From: Streptomyces sp. TLI_235
GTDB lineage: Bacteria; Actinomycetota; Actinomycetes; Streptomycetales; Streptomycetaceae
Assembly: GCA_002300355.1 (NCBI GenBank)
Contig: NSGV01000002.1
Span: forward strand, 1 to 64,000
DNA: 64,000 nucleotides
Reading direction: 5' to 3'
The notes below the pieces were generated by a model that saw only the letters and a list, made by a program, of their open reading frames with translations, ran no database searches and had not been told where the DNA came from. Position numbers and translations under genes: made by a program. Shown here one piece after another: positions 52,096-59,930 of this stretch. How positions within the stretch are numbered: the stretch's first letter is position 1; the number at the start of each line of letters is the position of its first letter.

Positions 52096-52944
52096 TCAGC
52101 CCGCGTCGGCTTCCGTCCTCCACGTGGAGCGGAGTTGCGCGCCGACCTCGCCTGCCTGGCGAAGACCCGCCCGGTAGGCCGGTTCCCAGGCTGCCAGGTC
52201 GGCCAGGTCCGAGCCGAAAGCGTGCACCGACGCCGGGTCGGGGCCGATGGTCACCACCGCGTCCGCCCCGACGGCCGCCAACTGCTGGTTGAGCGGCTCG
52301 CGGGGAAACAGGTGGGCCATCGGCTCGACCACGACCAGGGTGCGGGCCCCGGCCGCGAGATCGGCGTTGGTGCCCGCCCGCAGTGCACCGTCCATGTATC
52401 GCCTGCCGTTGACGGCAACGGGCGGCGCGGCCCCGGGGAAGGCGCTGCTCGCCGCCACCGCGTGCACCAACGGCACACCGCTGTCGCGGTCCCACAGCAC
52501 GGGCTCACCGGTGGTTGCGCAAACGGCGGTGATCAGCAGTCGTCGCTCCGGCCACGTGTCCGCACCGAGCAAGGCGGCGCGCCCCGCGATCAGCGCCTCC
52601 TCGGCCTGGGGGTCGGTGCCGTCGAGCGCGAGGCGGCCGACGCGACGCCTGGCCTCGCCCGGTTCCAGGCTGCGGTCGCCGAGTACGGCGAACACCTCGC
52701 CCGTCCGCCCGGGGTCCGCCTTGAGGCTGTGAGTGGCCGGGCGAGCCGAAGTCGCGAGCCGCCCCGGGTCCTGCCCGGTGGCGAGTATCGCTCCGACGAT
52801 CGCGCCGGCCGACGTCCCGACGATCAGGTCGGCCTCGCCCAGATCCACGCCGTCGCGGCGCAACCCGTAGGCCAGTCCGGCCATCCAGGCCGTGCCGACG
52901 TGACCTCCGGGGCCCAGGACGAGTGCTCGGTCCACGGTGTGCAT
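52096..52944 (-). CDS. Patatin-like phospholipase
   Basis: 282 residues. The patatin dyad is present: Ser45 in LIVGTSAGAIVGAI (GxSxG) and Asp in RRYMDGALRAGTNADLA, with the oxyanion loop LVLGPGGHVGTAW modified from the usual GGGxxG. Such enzymes hydrolyse phospholipids or other acyl esters at the membrane. GGGGAG lies seven bases before the ATG at 52944. It is divergent from a TetR regulator over a palindromic operator, so it is very likely repressed by it. Actinobacterial members without TMs are often RpoH-like cytosolic lipases; the lipid is unknown. Confidence 0.88.
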   Translation of the reverse strand: MHTVDRALVLGPGGHVGTAWMAGLAYGLRRDGVDLGEADLIVGTSAGAIVGAILATGQDPGRLATSARPATHSLKADPGRTGEVFAVLGDRSLEPGEARRRVGRLALDGTDPQAEEALIAGRAALLGADTWPERRLLITAVCATTGEPVLWDRDSGVPLVHAVAASSAFPGAAPPVAVNGRRYMDGALRAGTNADLAAGARTLVVVEPMAHLFPREPLNQQLAAVGADAVVTIGPDPASVHAFGSDLADLAAWEPAYRAGLRQAGEVGAQLRSTWRTEADAG

Positions 52945-52975
52945 GGTGGTCTCCCCTCGTTGTTGAAACAGTCGT

Positions 52976-53003
52976 ACCATATACTCACTGACACCGTGTC
53001 AAC
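52976..53003. promoter_or_regulatory. Palindromic TetR operator over the patatin promoter
   Basis: TGACACCGTGTCA at 52989-53001 is a perfect 13-bp palindrome (six-base arms, central C). On the patatin strand it overlaps TTGACA, a consensus -35, with TATGGT about 15 bases on. Binding here by the adjacent TetR protein would block the patatin promoter and regulate its own gene. Confidence 0.75.
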
Positions 53004-53029
53004 TTCGATTCGCCGCGAGGAGATCCACC

Positions 53030-53590
53030 GTGGGGCGACCCGCAGATCCCACCCGTCGCGAGCGCACTCTGGCGCGGGCGACCGACTATGTGCTGGCGCA
53101 CGGCTTGGCCGGGCTGAGCCTGCGACCACTGGCCGAGGCCCTCGACACCAGCCCACGGATGCTGCTCTACGACTTCGGCAGCAAACAGGAGTTGGTCGCG
53201 ACGGTCCTCGCCGAGGCCCGTCGCCGAGGCGCGGTGCGCCTGGCCGAGCACCTTCCGCCGAGGACGGGCTCCGTGCAGGAGCGGCTGCGTGGCATCTGGG
53301 CGTGGATCAGCGCAGACGAACGTGCGCCGTTCGTCCGGCTGTTCTTCGAGGTGCACGCCGACGGCCTGGTCCACCCCGACAACTACCCCGACCAGGGCCA
53401 GGCGATCACGGACTGGTTCGACACTCTCGGTGCCACGTTCCGCGACGTCTCCACCGGTCCTGACGACACCGTCACACCCACGGTGGTCATGGCCGTTGTC
53501 CGGGGTCTGCTGTTCGATCTCACAGCCACCGGCGACCGCCACCGCACCGATCTCGCGCTGGACCGCTTCGCCGAACTCCTGAATCGGTGA
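53030..53590 (+). CDS. TetR-family regulator
   Basis: 186 residues. The helix-turn-helix (about 15-60) reads LARATDYVLAHGLAGLSLRP then LAEALDTSPRMLLYDFGSKQ. The C-terminal part has SVQERLRGIWAWISADERAP and WFDTLGATFRDVSTG, a ligand pocket of the usual all-helical type. GTG start at 53030 with GAGGAGA seven bases before. It should bind the palindrome at 52989-53001 and control the patatin gene and itself; the lipid or detergent-type inducer is a guess from the partner. Confidence 0.9.
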   Translation: MGRPADPTRRERTLARATDYVLAHGLAGLSLRPLAEALDTSPRMLLYDFGSKQELVATVLAEARRRGAVRLAEHLPPRTGSVQERLRGIWAWISADERAPFVRLFFEVHADGLVHPDNYPDQGQAITDWFDTLGATFRDVSTGPDDTVTPTVVMAVVRGLLFDLTATGDRHRTDLALDRFAELLNR

Positions 53591-53733
53591 AAGCACGAAA
53601 GACGTGGGGCCGTGCCCGGGTGGCACCGCCCCGCCGCACCGGCACCCCCCGGGATGGCGGGGCGATGCGTTCGGCTCGAACAAATGTGGTGACGCCCTGC
53701 AACACGGGCGCCGTCCCACCGCGTTAGCCAGGC

Positions 53734-54264
53734 ATGGACCACTCACCGACGACCGGTCGGACGGCTGCCGGGCCGGCCGACTTCCTGGAGTTCGCCTCGG
53801 CCCGGGGCAGCCATCTCTTCCACACGGCGTACCTGCTCACCGGCGGAGACCGGCACCTCGCCGAGGACCTCGCCCAGGAGGCGCTGAGCCGGATATACGT
53901 CCGCTGGCGGCGGGTCGCCCGTATGGAGAACCCGGCCGGCTACGTCCAGACGGTGCTCGTCAACACCTTCCTGTCGCACCGCCGGCGGCGCAGCAGCACC
54001 GAGCGGACGGCGCACGAACTCCCGGACACGTCGGTCACCGACGCCGATCCCGCCCTGCGGGTGACCCTGATGCAGGCGCTGCAGGCCATGTCGCCTTCCG
54101 ACCGCGCCGTGCTCGTGCTGCGGTACTGGGAGGACCGCAGCATCGAGGAGACCTCGGCGGCGCTGCAGCTCAGCTCCACGGCCGTCCGCTCGCGCGCCCA
54201 CCGTGCACTGAACCGGATGCGGGACCTGCTCGGCGACAGCTTCGCCGAGCACGCCGCAGGTTAG
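53734..54264 (+). CDS. SigE-family RNA polymerase sigma factor
   Basis: 176 residues. Region 2 begins DFLEFASARGSHLFHTAYLL, with the conserved LAEDLAQEALSRIYVRW; region 4 has the helix-turn-helix PSDRAVLVLRYWEDRSIEET and SAALQLSSTAVRSRAHRAL. This is the actinomycete SigE-type (SigE/SigL) group of ECF sigma factors. A 273-residue single-pass protein follows after 40 bp and is a candidate anti-sigma factor or co-regulated membrane protein. Autoregulation is probable but no clear promoter consensus could be fixed. Confidence 0.88.
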   Translation: MDHSPTTGRTAAGPADFLEFASARGSHLFHTAYLLTGGDRHLAEDLAQEALSRIYVRWRRVARMENPAGYVQTVLVNTFLSHRRRRSSTERTAHELPDTSVTDADPALRVTLMQALQAMSPSDRAVLVLRYWEDRSIEETSAALQLSSTAVRSRAHRALNRMRDLLGDSFAEHAAG

Positions 54265-54304
54265 CCGTCACCGCAGCACTTCTCGAGGAAGCCGAGCACT
54301 CCCC

Positions 54305-55126
54305 ATGCCGTTCGAAGACCAGCTCAGCCATGCCCTGCGGCAGGCCGTCGATGCCGCAGCGCCCCCGTCCGTCGAGTCCATGGCGGTCGGCGCGCAGCGG
54401 CTCGGGCAGCGCCGCAGGCGTCGCCGGACCGTCGTCGCCGGAGCCGCCGCGGTCGCCCTGTTCGCCGGGGCGGGAGCGCTGACGATCCACCAGAGGCCGG
54501 CGGCCACCGTCGCGGGCCCGGCGCCGACCGGTTCGGCGACCGGACCCGCGGGCACCTCCGCCCGGCCCGCATCCCCGGCCGCGCCCACCACCCCCGCACC
54601 GGTCACCGGGGCCCGGATGCTGGAGCTGTTCCGCGCCCGGCTGCCCGCCGGCCTGGCACTGAGCAAGCCGCTGGGCCCGGGCTCCGAGGCGACGACGGGC
54701 CCGGGCCGCCTGCTGCCACACGCCATGGCCGGTTTCAGCGTCACCGACGCGCGGGGCGAGGGGAGCGTCACCGTCGAGGTCATCCGCGACCCGCCGGGGA
54801 ACGCGTCGGAGCGGAGCTTCTGCCCTCCCCCCACGAAGACGCCCACCTGCACGGTGACGCCCCGGCCGGACGGCGCCGTGCTGACGGTGAACCGCCCGAA
54901 GGCCGCGGCCGGCGGCGAGCAGCGTTGGCAGGTCGACCTGCTCGGCGCGGACGGCACCCTGGTGACCGTCGCGTCGAGCAACATCCCCGGCCCTCCCACC
55001 CGCGCGGAGGGCCCGACCCGCGACGCCCCCGTGCTGGACACCGCGCAGCTGACCGCCGTCGCGCTCGACCCCGTGTGGCAGCAGGTTGCGGCCGGCCTGC
55101 CCGCGGCCTCCGGCACCACGGGCTGA
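54305..55126 (+). CDS. Membrane-anchored protein paired with the sigma factor
   Basis: 273 residues. A basic stretch GQRRRRRRTVVAG precedes one membrane helix (about 42-62: VVAGAAAVALFAGAGALTIH), a Pro/Thr/Ala linker and an extracytoplasmic part (about 100-270) including GARMLELFRARLPAGLALSK and AVLTVNRPKAAAGGEQRWQV, with paired Cys in SFCPPPTKTPTC. The cytoplasmic head of about 40 residues (FEDQLSHALRQAVDAAAPPS) could contact the sigma factor. No ZAS motif is present. It is likely the sigma-linked signal transducer; the anti-sigma role is not shown. Confidence 0.65.
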   Translation: MPFEDQLSHALRQAVDAAAPPSVESMAVGAQRLGQRRRRRRTVVAGAAAVALFAGAGALTIHQRPAATVAGPAPTGSATGPAGTSARPASPAAPTTPAPVTGARMLELFRARLPAGLALSKPLGPGSEATTGPGRLLPHAMAGFSVTDARGEGSVTVEVIRDPPGNASERSFCPPPTKTPTCTVTPRPDGAVLTVNRPKAAAGGEQRWQVDLLGADGTLVTVASSNIPGPPTRAEGPTRDAPVLDTAQLTAVALDPVWQQVAAGLPAASGTTG

Positions 55127-55216
55127 CCGCACCGGGCCCGGCACGCCGGAGCCACCGCCGAGCTCGGGACGGGCACACCGGTGACGCCGTCCTCGGTCGC
55201 CGGACGACCGTGCCCG

Positions 55217-55717
55217 TCACGGGACGCGGCGGTCCGGCGGCAGGGGCTTTCGCATCAGGTGCTCGCGGGCCGTGCCGTCCGGCAGCGGGCGGCCGGGTTC
55301 GTCGGCGTCGACGAACCCGTGGCGGCGGTAAAGGGCGAGCGCGGCGGTGTTGCCGGGCAGCACCGCGAGGTTCAGCACGGTGGCGCCCGATGCCGCGGCC
55401 CAGCGCTCGACCCCGGTGATCAGCAGGTCGCCGACCCCGCGACCGCGGCCCTCGGGCGCCACCCACAGCGACCGGAGTTCGACGGCGCCGGGACCGCCGG
55501 GCATGCCGCTGGCCAGGCCCACCGGGCGGCCGTCCAGCAGCGCCGCCAGGTGGTGGCTGCCCGGCAGGTCGAGCCGGGCCCGCCAGCGTTCCTCGGCCGT
55601 CCGGTCCCAGTCCGCGAGCCGGGAGGTGAAGGCGTGCGGCGCCTCGGCCAGCGCGGCCAGCCGCAGATCCCGCCAGAGCGGCCAGTCGTCCGGTCCCAGC
55701 TCCCTCAGCAGCAGCAT
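55217..55717 (-). CDS. GNAT acetyltransferase
   Basis: 166 residues. GNAT landmarks: LLRELGPDDWPLWRDLRLA, the acetyl-CoA loop VAPEGRGRGVGDLLITGVER (RxxGxG) and NTAALALYRRHGFVDADEPG at the end. The target is unknown. It converges with the sigma factor operon and lies just downstream of the VOC gene on the same strand (19 bp), so the two are probably one operon. Confidence 0.88.
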   Translation of the reverse strand: MLLLRELGPDDWPLWRDLRLAALAEAPHAFTSRLADWDRTAEERWRARLDLPGSHHLAALLDGRPVGLASGMPGGPGAVELRSLWVAPEGRGRGVGDLLITGVERWAAASGATVLNLAVLPGNTAALALYRRHGFVDADEPGRPLPDGTAREHLMRKPLPPDRRVP

Positions 55718-55735
55718 GCGGGCGCGGGCTCCGCT

Positions 55736-56146
55736 TCAGGCCTTCGGCTGGGTGAAGCGGATGTTGTTGCCGAAGGGGTCGCGCAGCCCGCAGTCGATCC
55801 CGTACGGGCGGTCGGTGGGCTCCTCGGTGAACTCGACGCCGCGGCCGAGCAGCGTCTCGTAGGTCTTGCGGCAGTCGTCGGTGCTGAAGATCAGCGAGCC
55901 GCCCGTCGCGCCCTTGGTGACGAGTTCGCGGACCTGCTGCGCCGTCTCCTCGGACATCGCCGGCGGGCCGGGCTTCTCCAGCAGGATCTGTCGGTCCGGG
56001 TGGCCCGGGACGTTGACGGTCAGCCAGCGCATGAATCCCAGGTCGACGTCGGCGGCGACCGCCAGGCCGAGCTTGCCGACGTAGAAGTCGAGGGCCTCGT
56101 CCTGGTCGAGGACGTAGATCTGCGAGTGCGTGATGGAGGTGAACAT
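55736..56146 (-). CDS. VOC-family (glyoxalase/bleomycin-resistance) protein
   Basis: 136 residues in two babbab modules: SITHSQIYVLDQDEALDFYV and LGLAVAADVDLGFMRWLTVN, then GGSLIFSTDDCRKTYETLLG and GVEFTEEPTDRPYGIDCGLR with DPFGNNIRFTQ at the end. The His and Glu positions (His7, Glu near the end) could bind metal. Substrate unknown; family members act as glyoxalases, dioxygenases or antibiotic-binding proteins. ATG at 56146 or GTG at 56155 could be the start. An IS5-type element begins 48 bp upstream of the gene and may affect its promoter. Confidence 0.88.
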   Translation of the reverse strand: MFTSITHSQIYVLDQDEALDFYVGKLGLAVAADVDLGFMRWLTVNVPGHPDRQILLEKPGPPAMSEETAQQVRELVTKGATGGSLIFSTDDCRKTYETLLGRGVEFTEEPTDRPYGIDCGLRDPFGNNIRFTQPKA

Positions 56147-56193
56147 GGGAACCACGCTAGTGGCCGGGCCCGGCGATTTCTTATCCGAAACTG

Positions 56194-57167
56194 CTAGGCC
56201 GTGTCCGGTGAATCGTCTTTGGATCTTGGAACTGGATCGTCGTTCTTGATCGTTTGCTGGTCGTGGGGAGAGGCGATCTGACGAACGAGGAGTGGGCTCG
56301 ACTGGAGCCGCATCTGCCGGCGAACGGTGGGCGCGGTGGGCAGTGGAGCGACCATCGCCGGGTGGTGAACGGGATCTACTTCCGGGAGCGCACCGGGGTG
56401 CCGTGGCGGGACCTTCCGGCGCGGTACGGGAACTGGAAGACCGTGTATGAGCGGCATCGCCGCTGGTCGGGGGACGGTACCTGGGACCGGGTGCTCAAGG
56501 CGCTCCAGGCCCGGGCCGACGCCGAGGAGCGTGTGGACTGGAGCCTGGTCGGCCTCGACTCGACCACGTGCCGGGCCCACCAGCACGCCGCGGGCGCTCG
56601 GAAGGCAGCGCCGAAGGCCGGCCGCAAAGGGGACAGTGCCGACGCGGCACCGGGCCGATGAGGGGCTCGGGCGCTCCCGCGGAGGCCTGACGACGAAGAT
56701 CCACCTGGCTGGTGAGGGTGGGCGCCGGCCGCTGGGCCTCCTGGTCACGCCGGGGCAGACCCACGACAGCGTGGTGTTCGAGGAGGTCATGGCCGAGATC
56801 AGGGTCCCGCGTGAAGGAGGCGGCCATCCGCGGACCCGGCCAGACCAGCTGAGCGCGGACCGGGCCTACAGCTGCCGCCGCATCCGCGTCTACCTGCGCG
56901 GACGTCAGATCCGGGCCAGCATCCCCGAGAAGAAGGACCAGGTCGGGCGCCGTTTGGCCCGCGGATCGGCCGGAGGGCGTCCGCCGGCGTTCGACCGGGC
57001 CGCGTACAAGCGCCGCGACGAAGTCGAGCGGCTGATCAACAGGTTGAAGGTCTTCCGAGCGGTGGCGACACGATATGACAAGCGCGCCTACGTCCTTCAC
57101 GGCACTGTCACCGTCGCAGCCATCCGACTCTGGCTCGACGAATGACGATACCCCGGACACGGCCTAG
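56194..57167. mobile_element. IS5-type insertion sequence with matching ends and CTAG flanks
   Basis: The left end reads CTAGGCCGTGTCCGGTGAAT and the right end, reversed, CTAGGCCGTGTCCGGGGTAT; they agree at 22 of 24 positions. CTAG at both outer edges fits the target duplication (TA or YTAR) of IS5-family elements. The element is about 970 bp and holds one transposase in two frames. The flanks do not join one continuous gene, so this copy either moved into a rearranged site or the left side was later deleted. Confidence 0.85.
56254..57145 (+). CDS. IS5-family transposase, two frames
   Basis: The upstream frame (to 56661) begins LTNEEWARLEPHLPANGGRG and continues NGIYFRERTGVPWRDLPARY and LVGLDSTTCRAHQHAAGARK, which carries the first catalytic Asp. 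The downstream frame continues GGLTTKIHLAGEGGRRPLGL, DQLSADRAYSCRRIRVYLRG (second Asp) and RDEVERLINRLKVFRAVATR (Glu), completing the DDE triad. Joining needs a +1 shift (or two -1) near 56640; the AAAGGGG at about 56626 may serve, but a one-base mutation is equally possible. If the shift is programmed the element could be active. Confidence 0.82.
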
Positions 57168-57509
57168 CTCGACCATCCCGGAAGGGGCGATCACCTATCC
57201 CAGCAAGCACGTGATGGCGGTCGGCCGACGAGTTGGTCCCGGCCGACTGGAGCCGTGCCGCGTGGGACGTCCTGCGCGAGGAAGCGGAGTCGATCACCGC
57301 GCTCGCCGGAGAACTCGGCCTGTGGACGGTGTTCGGATCGGTTCACCCGCTCACGCCGCCGAACCGGCCTCACAACAGCCTCTACGTCGTCACCGACCAC
57401 GGCCAGCTGGTCGCACGGTACGACAAGCGTTTCCTGTCGCACACGAGGTCTCCTTCCTGTACTCCCTCGGGCAGGAACCACTCGTCGTCGAGGTCGACGG
57501 GGACTTTCA
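57168..57509 (+). pseudogene. Nitrilase/CN-hydrolase fragment between two IS elements
   Basis: In shifting frames this reads IPEGAITYPSKHVMAVG (the Glu region of the nitrilase triad), then DWSRAAWDVLREEAESITAL, LGLWTVFGSVHPLTPPNRPH, NSLYVVTDHGQLVARYDKRF (with the catalytic Lys) and FLYSLGQEPLVVEVDG. These are consecutive segments of a carbon-nitrogen hydrolase, but the N-terminus is replaced by the IS5 end and the part with the catalytic Cys is missing because the ISL3-type element starts there. At least two frameshifts lie inside (near 57223 and 57440). Non-functional. Confidence 0.8.
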
Positions 57510-57609
57510 GGCTCTGTCGAAGATCTTGTGATCGGACCCGTGTCCGCCGGGTGACCTGACGAGCTGTCACTGGTGTGGTTCGCGAAGTATTGAGGCTGTT
57601 CTTCCCCAT

Positions 57610-59185
57610 TTGTCTGCTGTTGTAGTCGAGTTCGTACAGCAGTCGGCAGCCGAGATCGTCTTGCACGCCCATGCGCGTGCGACTGATGGTGTGTGCCCGC
57701 GGTGCCGGAGATCATCGCGGCGCGTGCACGGTCGCCATGTCCGTCGTCTGGCAGATGCGGCGATCGGGGGCCGGCCTGTGGTCGTCGAACTGCTGGTCCG
57801 CCGCTTCCGATGCCTGAACCCCGCCTGCGCTGCGGTGACGTTCGCCGAGCAGATCGAGGGGCTGGCCACCCCGCACGCGCGCAAGACCCCGCTGCTTCGG
57901 TCGGCCCTGCTGTCCATCGCCTGCACGCTCGCCAGCCGTCCCGGTGCACGCCTTGCCGCACTGCTGGGCATCCGCGTCGCGAAGGACACCCTGCTTCGAC
58001 TGCTTCGCCCAATGCCCGATCCTCCAGCAACTCCAGTGCGAGTGCTTGGGGTTGATGACTTCGCACTACGCAAAGGCGACTCGTATGCCACCGTGCTGGT
58101 GGACATGGAGGCACGTCGACCGATCGACGTGCTGCCGGGCCGGGAGGCCGAACCCCTGGCCACCTGGCTGGCCGAGCACCCTGAGGTCGAGATCATCTGC
58201 GGGGACCGGGCCGGTGCCTACGCAGAAGGTGCCAGCACCGGCGCACCGCAAGCCGTCCAGGTAGCCGACGGCTGGCACCTCTGGCGAAACCTGGCGGAGG
58301 CAGTCGAGAAGACCGTCGGCTCACACCACACCTGCATCCGTTCCGCGTTCGCCACGACGGCCCGAAGAGCCGGGCCCGGCCGACGATGCCGCCCGGCCCT
58401 TCAACCCTCCAGACGGGATACGCGATGTCCTCGGCCACCCGAGGCGCCTGGTCGCCCGCACCAGGGAACGCTACACGGCGGTGCAGAAACGACTGGCCGA
58501 GGGCAAGTCGCTGGCCGCGATCGGCCGGGAGCTACGGCTAGACCATTCCACCGTGCGCCGCTTCGCCCCGCGCTGGCGGAATCGACGAGCTGCTCGTCAA
58601 GGCGGTCGACCGGCAGTCCATCCTCGACGAGTACAAGCCCCACCTGCACCAACGCTGGAAGGAGGGCTGTCACGACATCCCCCTGCTCCACCGTGAACTC
58701 CGGGAGCTCGGCTTTCCCGGAGGCATTCAGACCGTCCGCCGCTACCTTCGGGAAGCCAAGCAACACGGCCTCCCGGCGGCATCGCGGCCCGTCCCGAGGC
58801 CCCGCCGAGTGGTCCGCTGGATCATGACCGACCCAGCCCGCCTCAGCGCCGGCGATGCTCAGGAGCTCAAGGAGATCCGGGCCGCCTGTCCGCACCTCGA
58901 TGCCGCGGCTGGGCACTCCGTGACTTCGCCGCCGTGCTCCACGACCGACGCGGCGACCTGCTGCCCCAGTGGATGACCCGAGTCCTCGCCGACGACCTAC
59001 CCGCCCTCCACTCCCTCGTCGCCGGCCTCCGCCGCGACCAGGACGCCGTCGTCGCCGGACTGACCAGTACCTGGAGCTCGGGCCATGTCGAAGGCCATGT
59101 CACACGAATCAAGCTCCTCAAGCGCAAGGGCTATGGCCGCGCCAACCTCGACCTGCTCCGCCGGCGCATACTCCTCGCGTCCTGA
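57610..59185 (+). pseudogene. ISL3-family transposase, several frameshifts
   Basis: The N-terminal zinc finger VCPRCRRSSRRVHGRHVRRL and FRCLNPACAAVTFAEQIEGL and the first catalytic Asp in RVLGVDDFALRKGDSYATVL are typical of ISL3 transposases; LADAAIGGRPVVVELLVRRF is also conserved. Near 58365 the frame shifts, LAEGKSLAAIGRELRLDHST follows in another, near 58575 it changes again to LLVKAVDRQSILDEYKPHLH, and near 58915 once more to RVLADDLPALHSLVAGLRRD and GHVEGHVTRIKLLKRKGYGR with the catalytic Glu in HVEG. Three shifts mean the enzyme is not made in one piece, so this copy is inactive. The TTG start at 57610 is tentative. Confidence 0.82.
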
Positions 59186-59258
59186 CCCAGTCCACTCCCG
59201 ATCACACGATCGCACCCCTCGCGCCGCGCTGTCGGACGCATGGGCGAGGATCTGCGCC

Positions 59259-59852
59259 ATGACGGTGACTGCTGCTGACTACCTGTGGTTCGAGGACAGA
59301 TTCCCAGACCTGGCCGAGGCGTACTGCTTCACGCTCGTGAACGACCTCGCGCCCTCCGAGCTGCTGCAACGCCTCAATGGAGAAGAACACCCCGCGCTGA
59401 CCGGAGCGACAGCAGTCGTCGAGGCCGCCTACAACCTGGGCGACACGCAGCAGCTGATCGCGATGACCGGCATCGGCTCATGGACCCTGATGATCGAGCC
59501 GAACGGCTATCTCGGTGTCAGCGAGGAACGGGCTTTGCCAGCCTCCGCAGGAACCACCTGGATCTCGCACTTCTGCAACATCAACGGCGTGGACTCATTC
59601 CTCTGGGCCGAGGACGCCACGATGCGCATGGTCTTCGAGCCGATGTTCCCCGATTCCCGCTGGGGCAGCACCCCCGATGACCAACTGGAGACGATGCGCC
59701 GCGTCGGCTTCCACTTCGGCACCGAAGAGCCGGAGACCGACCAGTCAGTGGCCACGGCCTTCGCCCTCGCGGACATGATGACCAAGGTCCGTCTGACGCC
59801 AGAGTTCCTTGAGACAGCCACATTCACCTGCGGGTCTGTCAAGATCCGCTGA
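59259..59852 (+). CDS. DUF6461 protein carried by the ISL3-type element
   Basis: 197 residues. The N-terminus TVTAADYLWFEDRFPDLAEA and CFTLVNDLAPSELLQRLNGE match DUF6461 proteins, which are common but uncharacterised in streptomycetes. The middle shows LIAMTGIGSWTLMIEPNGYL and TWISHFCNINGVDSFLWAED, and the end LTPEFLETATFTCG. It is soluble with no signal. It lies inside the ISL3 inverted repeats, downstream of the transposase in the same direction, and its GC content appears lower than that of its neighbours, fitting acquisition as passenger DNA. It is intact while the transposase is broken. Confidence 0.8.
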   Translation: MTVTAADYLWFEDRFPDLAEAYCFTLVNDLAPSELLQRLNGEEHPALTGATAVVEAAYNLGDTQQLIAMTGIGSWTLMIEPNGYLGVSEERALPASAGTTWISHFCNINGVDSFLWAEDATMRMVFEPMFPDSRWGSTPDDQLETMRRVGFHFGTEEPETDQSVATAFALADMMTKVRLTPEFLETATFTCGSVKIR

Positions 59853-59930
59853 TCACAGCAGGGCCTTGCTTATCGAGGTTCGGCAGGACCCACCCTGATC
59901 ACAAGATCTTCGACAGAACCGACTTTTGGT

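Larger units (their letters stand above)
57510..59920. mobile_element. ISL3-type insertion sequence carrying a passenger gene
   Basis: The ends are 24-bp inverted repeats: left GGCTCTGTCGAAGATCTTGT (57510), right, reversed, GGTTCTGTCGAAGATCTTGT (59920), one mismatch. Flanking octamers GACTTTCA (57502-57509) and GACTTTTG (59921-59928) agree at six of eight positions, like an aged 8-bp target duplication. At 2,411 bp it is longer than common ISL3 elements because a DUF6461 gene lies inside the right half. Confidence 0.85.

Noticed and set aside
55165..55219. Long inverted repeat GACGGGCAC...GTGCCCGTC between convergent genes
   Set aside because: The arms are short for a 35-45 base loop; a terminator is possible but not distinguishable from chance in such GC-rich DNA.
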